From the NCBI GenBank assembly GCA_016124495.1, contig WGNP01000007.1, positions 62,001 through 126,000 of the forward strand: a stretch of DNA of 64,000 nucleotides. The letters are read 5' to 3'. Made by a program: the position numbers and the translations under genes. The notes under the pieces are model-generated. The model was given only the letters and a program-made list of their open reading frames with translations. It did no database searches and was not told the DNA's origin. Each line of letters begins with the position of its first letter. Positions within the stretch are counted from its first letter, which is position 1. This DNA is from Hyphomonas sp. GTDB lineage: Bacteria; Pseudomonadota; Alphaproteobacteria; Caulobacterales; Hyphomonadaceae. Positions 33,441 to 41,669 of the stretch are shown here, one piece after another.

Positions 33441-34721
33441 TTACTCGTCTTCGCCAGATCGGCGTTCGATCTTCGCGCCGCAAGCCCCCAGCTTGGCTTC
33501 GAGCCGCTCGAAGCCGCGGTCCAGATGGTAGATCCGGTTCACGACCGTTTCACCCTGCGCCGCAAGTCCCGCAATAACCAGCGATACCGAGGCGCGCAGG
33601 TCGGTGGCCATGACCGGGGCGGCCGTCAGATGATCGACGCCCTTCACCACCGCCTCCTGCCCGCGCACCGTGATGTCGGCACCGAGGCGGGAGAGTTCCG
33701 GGGCGTGCATGAAGCGGTTCTCGAAGATCGTCTCACGAATGATGCTGGTGCCGTCGGCGGTGCACATCAGGGCCATGAACTGGGCCTGCAGATCGGTCGG
33801 GAAGCCCGGGTGCGGCTGGGTCGAGAGGCTGACGGCCTTGAGCGCCGAACCGTTGCGGCGGATGCGCAGGGTCGAGGCGGCTTCATCAGCGTCAACGGTG
33901 ACGCCCGCTTCACGCAGCTTCGAAATCATCGCGCCGAGCGCCGCAACGGGGCAGCCGTCGAGTGTGACGTCGCCGCCGGCCGAGGCGGCCGCCATGGCGT
34001 AGGTGCCGGCTTCGATCCGGTCCGGCATGACCGGATAGGTCGTGCCCTTGAGGGCCTCGACGCCCTTTATGCGGATGATCGGGGTGCCGGCGCCGGTGAT
34101 GCTGGCGCCCATCGTGTTCAGGCAGTTGGCGAGGTCTTCGATCTCCGGCTCACGGGCGGCGTTCTCGAGGATCGTCTCGCCCCTGGCCAGCGTTGCGGTC
34201 AGCATCGCGTGTTCCGTGGCGCCGACGGAGACGGTCGAGAAGTTGATATGCGCGCCCTTCAGGCCGTGGATGGCGGCGGCCTTCACATAGCCGCCCTCGA
34301 CGCGCAGGTCCGCGCCCATCGCTTCAAGCGCCTTCAGGTGGAGGTCCACAGGGCGGGCCCCGATGGCGCATCCGCCGGGCAGCGACACGGTCGCATGGCC
34401 CGAGCGGGCGATCAGGGGCCCGAGCACGTTGAAGCTCGCCCGCATCTTACGCACCTGTTCATAGGGCGCGATGGTGGATTTGAGCTCCGCCGCATTGAGA
34501 TGGCAGGTCGAGGAGCCCTTAGGCCAGTAGACCTCGACGCCGAGCGTCTCCAGCAGCTGTGCGAGGAAGCGTGTGTCTGCCAGGTTCGGCATGTTGGTGA
34601 GTTCTACCGGCTGATCGGTCAGCAGGCAGGTGACCATGAGCTTCAGCGCCGAGTTCTTGGCGCCGGAGACGTGGATGCGGCCGTTGAGCGGTGTGCCGCC
34701 CGTGATGTGAAGTCTGTCCAT
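33441..34721 (-). CDS. murA: UDP-N-acetylglucosamine 1-carboxyvinyltransferase
   Basis: 426 residues. MurA transfers enolpyruvate from phosphoenolpyruvate to UDP-GlcNAc, the first committed step of peptidoglycan synthesis. The substrate lysine-asparagine pair is in [11 protein letters not shown] (21-25), the catalytic cysteine is C118 in [15 protein letters not shown], and R-A-S-x-x-V in the N-terminal domain is intact. The presence of cysteine, not aspartate, at 118 implies fosfomycin sensitivity at the target level. It heads the run murA-DUF2948-hisD-UPF0262-lipoprotein-infA-maf. Confidence 0.96.
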   Translation of the reverse strand: MDRLHITGGTPLNGRIHVSGAKNSALKLMVTCLLTDQPVELTNMPNLADTRFLAQLLETLGVEVYWPKGSSTCHLNAAELKSTIAPYEQVRKMRASFNVLGPLIARSGHATVSLPGGCAIGARPVDLHLKALEAMGADLRVEGGYVKAAAIHGLKGAHINFSTVSVGATEHAMLTATLARGETILENAAREPEIEDLANCLNTMGASITGAGTPIIRIKGVEALKGTTYPVMPDRIEAGTYAMAAASAGGDVTLDGCPVAALGAMISKLREAGVTVDADEAASTLRIRRNGSALKAVSLSTQPHPGFPTDLQAQFMALMCTADGTSIIRETIFENRFMHAPELSRLGADITVRGQEAVVKGVDHLTAAPVMATDLRASVSLVIAGLAAQGETVVNRIYHLDRGFERLEAKLGACGAKIERRSGEDE

Positions 34722-34850
34722 AAGCGCGAGATATACTGTGCTTCGCGGCTTTGTCAGGACCGGAATGTGCGCGGATCCTGCGATTTAAGTTCCCGGGCAG
34801 CCGTTCGGCTCACTGACGCATCGGCGGGCGGGCCCGAATCTCCGGGTGTC

Positions 34851-34997
34851 CTAGGCCTTGTCAGCCTTTATGGGGGCATCGGCCGGCGCCGGATCCTTGC
34901 GGGCAGCGGCCTTCCGGCGTTTCAGGTTGGCCCGCAGGGCTTCAGCCTGGCGGGCGGTACGGTCCTCATTCGAGGAACGGGGTGTCTTATAGGTCAT
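34851..34997 (-). CDS. 48-residue basic protein, unknown function
   Basis: A short gene with ATG at 34995-34997 and TAG at 34851-34853. The product starts MTYKTPRSSNEDRTARQAEA and continues LRANLKRRKAAARKDP, ending in an A/D/K-rich tail; it is highly charged, with no membrane segment. Codon use matches the genome and the L-R-A-N-L-x-R-R-K motif recurs in short proteins beside murA in alphaproteobacteria (from memory), which supports it being real. It is divergent from tRNA-Thr and lies 129 bp before murA on the same strand. Function unknown; nucleic acid binding is possible from charge alone. Confidence 0.65.
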   Translation of the reverse strand: MTYKTPRSSNEDRTARQAEALRANLKRRKAAARKDPAPADAPIKADKA

Positions 34998-35064
34998 GAT
35001 GGCGCCTAAACTCTCTTTTCATACGATATCGCTTAGGCTAAAGCCCCGAAACGAAACCGGCAAT

Positions 35065-35139
35065 GCCGCCTTAGCTCAGGGGTAGAGCGCGTCATTGGTA
35101 ATGACGAGGTCGACAGTTCAAATCTGTCAGGTGGCACCA
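35065..35139 (+). tRNA. tRNA-Thr (anticodon GGT)
   Basis: 75 bases with encoded CCA. The acceptor stem GCCGCCT pairs with AGGTGGC (one G-U). The D arm is GCTC-AGGGGTA-GAGC, the anticodon stem CGTCA/TGACG holds loop TTGGTAA with anticodon GGT, and the T arm is GACAG-TTCAAAT-CTGTC. Discriminator A precedes CCA. It reads ACC and ACT threonine codons. No integrated element abuts its 3' end: an APC permease gene starts its stop 35 bp away. Confidence 0.96.
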
Positions 35140-35174
35140 CTCACCGCCGGTTGGAAGACGCGCAGGCGCTGCGC

Positions 35175-36500
35175 TCACTGATTGCTTCCCAGCGACCAGA
35201 TAACCAACACGCCCGCCAGCAGTATGGCCAGTCCGAACAGCGCGCCGCCCTGCACGTAGAGCACGGCGGAGATCAGCATGGCGGAACTGGTCAGCACAAA
35301 CAGCGCCGGCACCAGCGGATAGATCGGCACGCGGAAGGGTCTCGGCACGTCCGGCTCGATTGCGCGCAGGCGGAACACGGCGAGGCCACTGGCGATGAGG
35401 AAGATCCAGTAGACCGGGGCGGTATAATCGACGAGCGTCGCGAAGCCGTCATAGGCGGCGCCGAGGCCTACAAGCAGCAGCGAGACGGCGCCCTGCGCGA
35501 GGACAGCGTTGCGCGGACTGCGGGTGCGAAAATTCCAGCGGCCGATCCAGTTCAGCGCGGGGATATTGGTGGCGGCGGCATAGGTGGTGCGGGCGCCGGC
35601 GATGATCGTGGCATTCACCGACGTGACAGCCGCCGCGACGACCGCCAGTGCGAGCACGACCCCTGCCCCCGGTCCGAAAGCCCGGCTCATCAGGTCGGCG
35701 GCGGGGGCCTCGGAACCGGCGAGTCCGGCGAGACCGAGGCCGCGCAGCATTGCCCAGGCGGTGAGCAGGTAAAGCGCAGTGATGAGCGTGATCGAGATGA
35801 TCAGCGCCCGGAGCATACCGCGCTCGCCGTCCTTTACTTCGGCCGAGAGGGTTGCCGCCTCGGTCCAGCCGCCATAAGCGAGCAGGACGAAGACGAGACC
35901 GTATCCGATGCCGCCGAGAGCCGGCGCGGATGGCGTGCCGGGATCGAGCGGCGGCGCGCCGTCGAATACAAGCCTGGCAGCGGCCGCGGCGAGCATCACG
36001 AGGCCGGCGATCAGGACGATGACGAGTGCGCTGTCGCTTGCCTCACCGGCCGGGAGCAGCTTGATCGCTGTGAGCAGGAATACGCTGGCAAAGGCATAGA
36101 TCGCCGGGCCGTGGGGGCCGAGATCTATGACGCGGTTCAGGTAGTCGCCGATCACGAAGCCGAGCAGCGCGATGGCCCCGGTGTTGATGACGGCGAAACG
36201 TGCCCAGGCGAAAAGAAAGGCGAACCGCTTGCCCCAGGCGCGTTCGAGGAAATGATAGTCGCCGCCTGGATGGGCGAAGGCGGCGGCGAGCTCGGAATAG
36301 CAGAGGGCGCCGGCGAGCGAGATTAATCCGCCGATGATCCAGAGCAGGTAGACCATCTGTTCGGAGCCGGCATTGGCGGCGACCAATGCCGGCGATTTGA
36401 AGATGCCGGCACCGATGACCATTCCGACAATGACGACGATGACATAGCGGGTCGTCAGGCTACGGACGGGTGTATGGGCTGCGCCCGCTTCCGGGGCCAT
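35175..36500 (-). CDS. APC-family amino acid permease
   Basis: 441 residues, about 12 membrane helices. The first carries VIVVIVGMVIGAGIFKSPA, the G-x-G-I-F hallmark of the APC fold, and YLLWIIGGLISLAGALCYSELAAAFAHPGGDYHFLERAWG is helix 2-3 of the LAT/CAT-like type. Substrate is unknown. The ATG shares its A with the glpK stop (TGATG), so it is probably co-translated with glpK; a longer start at 36533 would overlap glpK more deeply and is less likely. It ends just short of tRNA-Thr. Confidence 0.88.
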   Translation of the reverse strand: MAPEAGAAHTPVRSLTTRYVIVVIVGMVIGAGIFKSPALVAANAGSEQMVYLLWIIGGLISLAGALCYSELAAAFAHPGGDYHFLERAWGKRFAFLFAWARFAVINTGAIALLGFVIGDYLNRVIDLGPHGPAIYAFASVFLLTAIKLLPAGEASDSALVIVLIAGLVMLAAAAARLVFDGAPPLDPGTPSAPALGGIGYGLVFVLLAYGGWTEAATLSAEVKDGERGMLRALIISITLITALYLLTAWAMLRGLGLAGLAGSEAPAADLMSRAFGPGAGVVLALAVVAAAVTSVNATIIAGARTTYAAATNIPALNWIGRWNFRTRSPRNAVLAQGAVSLLLVGLGAAYDGFATLVDYTAPVYWIFLIASGLAVFRLRAIEPDVPRPFRVPIYPLVPALFVLTSSAMLISAVLYVQGGALFGLAILLAGVLVIWSLGSNQ

Positions 36501-37981
36501 CAGGCGAGCGCCCGGCCGAGCGCGGTATCCCATCCCCTGAGAAGGCCTGTCCGGACATCGGATTTCATTCCCGGTTCAAACCGTTTGCCGGGCACGGCGC
36601 GGGCCGCCCAGTCGGCGGCTGTGGTCCAGCCGAGCTGCATCGCCGCAGCCGCGGCGGCACCAAGCGCGGTCATCTCGCGGTAGTCCGGGCGAAGCACCGG
36701 CAGCGCGCAGACATCAGCGAGGAATTGCATCAGCCAGTCATTCGCGACCATTCCGCCGTCCACGCGCAATTCCGCGATCGGCGCGCCATCGCCCGCGAAG
36801 GCGGCCAGCAGGTCGTGCGTCTGATAGGCGACCGATTCGAGGCCCGCGCGGACGATATGCGCGCTGGTGGCCGCGCGCGTGAGGCCGCAGATCAGGCCGC
36901 GGGCTTCAGCGTTCCAGTGCGGCGCACCCAGGCCGGTGAAGGCGGGCACCATGTAGACGCCGCCATTGCCCGGCAGGCTGGCCGCCGCGGCGGCGCTTTC
37001 ATCCGCACTCTGAATAAGTTTGAGATCGTCACGCAGCCATTTAATGACGGTGCCGGCGTTGAATATGGAGCCTTCGAGCGCCATCGCGGCGGCGCCGGGC
37101 AGCGCGTAGCCCATGGTGGCGAGCAGGCGGTTACCCGAGGCGGGGCGGACCTCGCCGGTGTTCACCACCAGGAAGGCACCGGTGCCGAACGTGACCTTGG
37201 CCTGGCCGGGCTTCAGGCAGCCCTGCCCCACGAGGGCCGACTGCTGGTCGCCGAGGACGGAGCAGATCGGGATCGCGCGGCCGAACAGGGCCGGGTCGGT
37301 AGCGCCATAATCGGCGGCGCTGGGTTTCACCTCCGGCAGCAGCGACGCAGGCACTTGCAGGATGCCCGCCATCTGGGCGCTCCAGCAGCCGTCTTTGCCA
37401 GGGCCGAGGCGGTAGAGCAGTGTGCGCGAGGCGTTTGTCACATCGGTGGCGTGCGCCTTGCCGCCGGTGAGGCGCCAGAGGAGGAAGGCGTCCACGGTGC
37501 CGAAGGCGAGCTCGCCCGCTTCGGCCCGGGCGCGGGCGCCGGCCACATTGTCCAGGACCCAGCTGATCTTGGTGCCGGAGAAATAGGGGTCGAGCAGCAG
37601 GCCGGTTTCGTCCTGCGCGGCGCCCTCATGGCCGTTCGCCTTCAGCACGTCACACGCAGCGGCGGTGCGCCGGTCCTGCCAGATGATGGCGGGCGCAATG
37701 GGCTTGCCGGTCGCCCGTTCCCAGACGAGCGTGGTTTCTCGCTGGTTGGTGATGCCTATGGCGGCGATCCGGTGCGCGCCGCCCGCCTTGGCGATCACCT
37801 TGCGGCAGACAGAAAGCGTGCGCGACCAGATCTCTTCACCATCCTGCTCGACCCAGCCGTCTGCCGGATACTGCAGCGCGACCTCTTCCTGCGCGAGGGC
37901 GACTTCGCCGAAGTTGCGATCATACACGATGGCCCGCGTCGAAGTCGTGCCTTCGTCGATGACAAGAATGAAGTCAGGCAT
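36500..37981 (-). CDS. glpK: Glycerol kinase
   Basis: 493 residues, FGGY kinase fold. It phosphorylates glycerol to glycerol 3-phosphate. Seen are the phosphate motif DEGTTSTRAIVYD at 9-21, NQRETTLVWERATGKP with the glycerol-contact region near 80, the FGGY-type LFGRAIPICSVLGDQQSALVGQ, the ATP-side GTGAFLVVNTG and VDGGMVANDWLMQF near 415. Length is normal. No glpD, glpF or glpR is nearby; the partner is an APC permease, an unusual neighbour. The next gene upstream on this strand is the TonB receptor, ended by a terminator 205 bp away. Confidence 0.94.
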   Translation of the reverse strand: MPDFILVIDEGTTSTRAIVYDRNFGEVALAQEEVALQYPADGWVEQDGEEIWSRTLSVCRKVIAKAGGAHRIAAIGITNQRETTLVWERATGKPIAPAIIWQDRRTAAACDVLKANGHEGAAQDETGLLLDPYFSGTKISWVLDNVAGARARAEAGELAFGTVDAFLLWRLTGGKAHATDVTNASRTLLYRLGPGKDGCWSAQMAGILQVPASLLPEVKPSAADYGATDPALFGRAIPICSVLGDQQSALVGQGCLKPGQAKVTFGTGAFLVVNTGEVRPASGNRLLATMGYALPGAAAMALEGSIFNAGTVIKWLRDDLKLIQSADESAAAAASLPGNGGVYMVPAFTGLGAPHWNAEARGLICGLTRAATSAHIVRAGLESVAYQTHDLLAAFAGDGAPIAELRVDGGMVANDWLMQFLADVCALPVLRPDYREMTALGAAAAAAMQLGWTTAADWAARAVPGKRFEPGMKSDVRTGLLRGWDTALGRALA

Positions 37982-38186
37982 AAAGGCTCCATAAGTATCG
38001 CTGCTGAATTAGACCCTCCGCCACGCTGACTCCAGCACCTGTCTGCGGGGCACCATGCGCTTCGACACTGTTCTCCCAGAGATAAGCCCCGGCAGAAGCG
38101 GCTCTGGATAAAGAAATTTACAAAGCAGGCCCCCGCCCGGATTATCTCAGGCCCTGGTGTCAGAAATTACGACTGGCCTGGTAACG

Positions 38187-38218
38187 AAAAAGAGGGCGGC
38201 CCGGGGGCCGCCCTCTTC
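38187..38218 (-). terminator. Rho-independent terminator of the TonB receptor gene
   Basis: AGAGGGCGGCC and GGCCGCCCTCT make an 11-pair stem with a five-base loop; read on the minus strand it is followed by a TTTTTC run. It lies 25 bp past the receptor stop codon. The remaining 200 bp to glpK hold no gene that I can see. Confidence 0.85.
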
Positions 38219-38242
38219 AATTTAAGAAACTCTGTCGCCGGA

Positions 38243-41200
38243 TCAGAACTCTTTCGACAGGCGCACAAACGCAGCGCGGCCGCGAAGGTCTACCTGCGAA
38301 GCGTTGAGAGAGGCATTCCCGAGCCTGTTATCGGTGCCCGTCGAGACGAACGGAGGATGCTCGTCAAACAGGTTCGACACGCCCACAATCGCCTGCCAGT
38401 CACTGCCCGAGTAACGCACCGAAGCGGTGTGGGTCGCATAGGGCTCATTGAACTGCTTGAAGTAGCCCGGCTGGAGACCGTTCGTGCCGCGGAAGTTGAA
38501 CTGAGATCCGCGGAACAATTCATCGTTCGACATCCGGCTGGCAAACTCCGTCGACCAGAAATAGGTCCAGTCGCCCTTTGCGAACTGGACAGTGCCGTCG
38601 GCGACAAAGTCGGGCTGCCCGAGAGAGCCGTTAAAGTCGTTGGTTGCAAAGCCAGCAACGCCCTGGAAGAGTTCTGTCTCGTCTTCAAACGTCCAGGTGC
38701 CGGTGAGATCCACCGTCAGGTCACCAAACGTGAACTCGTGTTCATAACGGCCAGTCACGTCAAGGCCACGGGTCGACTGCTTGTTCACGTTCACGAAGTT
38801 GTTGTTCACGGTAAGGATATTCAGGAAGTTCGGCAGGGCCGGATCCCTTCCCCGCGTGAACAGGTCACAGAAGGCGTTCGGGAAGTTCGTGCCGCCATAG
38901 CAGCCGCCGAGGATGGAACCAGCACCAAGCTGGGCAACCTGATTATCGACCTGGATCTCGAAATAATCGACGGCGATCGAAAGGTCGATCGAAGTCGGCG
39001 AGAAGATCGCGCCAAGTGTTGTGGCTTCAGAGGTTTCCGGTGTCAGGAACCCAGCACCACCGCCCGAGATGATGAGGGCTGAGGAGCCAACGCCGCCATA
39101 ATTGTCCGGTATTCCATCGGCCCGACAGTTTGCCTGAATCTGGGGATTCGTGCTGGCGTTCCAGTTGATGCAAGGGTCGGTACCTTGCTGAGGCCCGAAG
39201 CCTGTCTGGTTGCCGAGGTAGAGTTCGAAGAGACCAGGCGCGCGGAACGACGTGCCTTGGGTCGCGCGAAGACGCAACATCGGGTTGATCTGCCAGTTGA
39301 GGCCGACCTTGTAGACGGTATCGGCATCATACAGTTCATAGTCGAACCAGCGGAGCGAGCCGTTGAACGTCAGGCTGTCGAAGAATGGCTGGCCTGCGAC
39401 CAACGGAATCTCAACTTCGGCAAACGTTTCGTAAAGTTCATCCTGGCCCGTCGTGTTGACGGCGGACGTCAGTCCCCACTGGTTGTTTCCAAACGAGAGC
39501 GGACCTGGTTTGTCGTCGATTTCCGACTTGCGATACTCAAAACCGACTGCAGCAGCGATCTTGCCGGCTGGCAATTCGAAAATCTCGCCGGCAACGACTG
39601 CATTGAACAGGGTCTGAGTGAACTCGGTGTTACCCGTATCCTTATCAAACAGGAAATCCCGTTCGGCGTCCGTCAGGTTTCCAGCGAGGAAGTTTGAAGA
39701 GAAGTAATTGACCGGTACCGCTGAAGGATCGAGCACGACGGCACCGTTCACGATCCTGTAACCGCGGATCGTACCGGTTCCGTCATTGCGGTAAATCAGG
39801 TTTGCGCGGGCATCCAGCGCGTCCACGACGTTGCGAACATCGACAGTATCGCGAGTATACGAGCCATCAGAGATTGAGTGCGAAAGGTGCGCATCCCATG
39901 ACCATCCGGTGTCAAAGATATCACCGCGAGCTCCGGCAACGCCGTACCAGTAATCAATGTCAACTGCTGTATCGAAAGGGATCAGAGCGATCGGACGCAC
40001 AAGGTTGAACGCACCGCCGCAGGTAGCCGTCGCTGGGCCACCCACTGTGGTCGGACAATTTGCCGGCAATGTGCTGAACGGTACGAAGTCATTCGATCCG
40101 AAGCTCAGCGGGAGGCTGCCCGGACGGCTCCAGGGGAAGAACTGCCGGAAACGTACCTGTTCTGTGGTGCGGTTATTATAGAGCAATTCGCCGTAGACGT
40201 CCGCAAACCCGCCGAGGCTGTATTCGCCGGTGACGTACGCACTCATCCGCTCGGTGGCTGGCAGGATGTCCTGCGCCAGCTGACGCGGATCGTTTGTATC
40301 CGTTTCTTCAGTTCCCAGCGGCTGGCCCGTTGGCAGGTTAGGCAATCCGTTGATGCCAACAAGCCGGAAACCGTTGAACAGGTTACCTGCGTTCCGCACC
40401 GATGACACGCCGGGGTCCTGGGTGAAACGCCGAATGCCTCCGCCCGTGTTCACATCGATCGAATTTACGACGCCGATATTGAAGCACTTGAATTCGCCCT
40501 GGTTTGCAGCGAGCGGGTTGCGCTCAATCCTATCAATGCGTGCTCCGGTGTTGATGTCGAAGACAAAGTCCTCAGCGCACTCGTAGTAGTCACGATCCTG
40601 ACGCTTCAGGGGTTCGAGCTTGCTGTAGGACGCGGAGAAGGTCAGAAATCCGTCGTCGAAGTTCAGGCCGAACGCGCCGTCTGCCGAGAAGGACTCACCG
40701 CCACCCTCAAGCGGAGCGTTTGCCGACAGGTTAAGGATAGGCTTGTCGATTTCGCGCCGCGTGATGACGTTGATAACACCCGCGACAGCATCTGACCCGT
40801 AGATCGATCCGGCGCCGTCCTTCAGGATCTCGACGCGCTGCACAACTGATTGGGGAATCGTATTGAGGTCGACTGCCCCTACACGGCCCTCTACGCCCGA
40901 GGGCCCGAACCGGCGGCCATTGAACAAAAGGAGGGTGCGCTGGGCGCCCAGGCCGCGAAGCGAGACTGAGTTCACGCCCGGGCCGCCGTTAACGATGAAA
41001 CCACCGAACTGGCTGTTGATCTGCGTGGAGCCTGCAGCGATGGAGCTGCCCTGAAGGATCTCTGCCGTGTCGACAAGCCCTTCGAGGCTGGCGATCTCAG
41101 CGGTGATCACCTGGATGGGCGCGGAAGACGTAAATTCGTCGCGCCGCAGCAGCGATCCGGTGACAACGATCTTTTCCTGACGGGCTTCGTCCCCGGCAGC

Positions 41201-41365
41201 GCGCTCTGGCGCCGTTGTCGTTGCAGGCGCTTCCTCAGCGGCTGGTTCGGCCGCAGGAGTCGTTGTTTCTTCAGGTTCAGTCTGCGCAAATGCAAAGCCG
41301 CTTACCGAGAGCGCGCCAAGCGCCACTCCTCCAAGGACACCACGGCGGAAATTACGAAAAATCAT
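38243..41365 (-). CDS. TonB-dependent outer-membrane receptor
   Basis: 1040 residues, with GGGGAG before the ATG. Signal peptide 1-27, then an E/T/P/A-rich linker, a TonB box-like [10 protein letters not shown] near residue 65, the plug domain ([16 protein letters not shown] through [19 protein letters not shown] and [29 protein letters not shown]-like sequence), and a long beta barrel ending in RLSKEF with terminal phenylalanine. The plug with [15 protein letters not shown] is like the proteobacterial receptors for peptides or polymers rather than siderophores. It is divergent from an S9 peptidase. The ligand is not known; peptide is inference from context. Confidence 0.92.
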   Translation of the reverse strand: [1040 protein letters not shown]

Positions 41366-41669
41366 CAGTTTTACTCCCCGAGAATTTTATGGGCCGACGC
41401 CAGCCGACACATTACGACGCGTTTAATGCATGGCTGCACCAGTCGATCAAGCGACTGGGCCATTAACATCGTGCACAACAGGCACTACTGTTGCGGTTGT
41501 GGCATTTTGAGCACAATTTTGTCATATTGGTATCGAAACCTGAGCTCTCCTCGCACCGAGACGCTTATGAAGGGCATGTGCCACCCCTGTATGACTCTCT
41601 GCAGTGGGGACTTGATTCATCGAGCGCATTGTCCAATCGTTATAAGCCTGTTTATCGAGGAACCCGCAC
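41366..41669. other. Divergent promoter region, no gene
   Basis: 304 bp between the receptor and the S9 peptidase genes, noticeably AT-richer than the surroundings (for example 41510-41535). It must carry both promoters. Short frames on the plus strand do not look like protein. I could not point to one firm -35/-10 pair or repeat. Confidence 0.5.

Noticed and set aside
32556-35009. 817-codon plus-strand frame over hisD, DUF2948 and murA
   Set aside because: Crosses three real genes on the other strand; composition typical of an antisense shadow.
35065-35200. tRNA-Thr as an integration site
   Set aside because: No integrase or duplicated 3' tRNA end follows; the next gene is a normal APC permease.
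36470-38029. 519-codon plus-strand frame over glpK
   Set aside because: Antisense shadow of a complete glycerol kinase.
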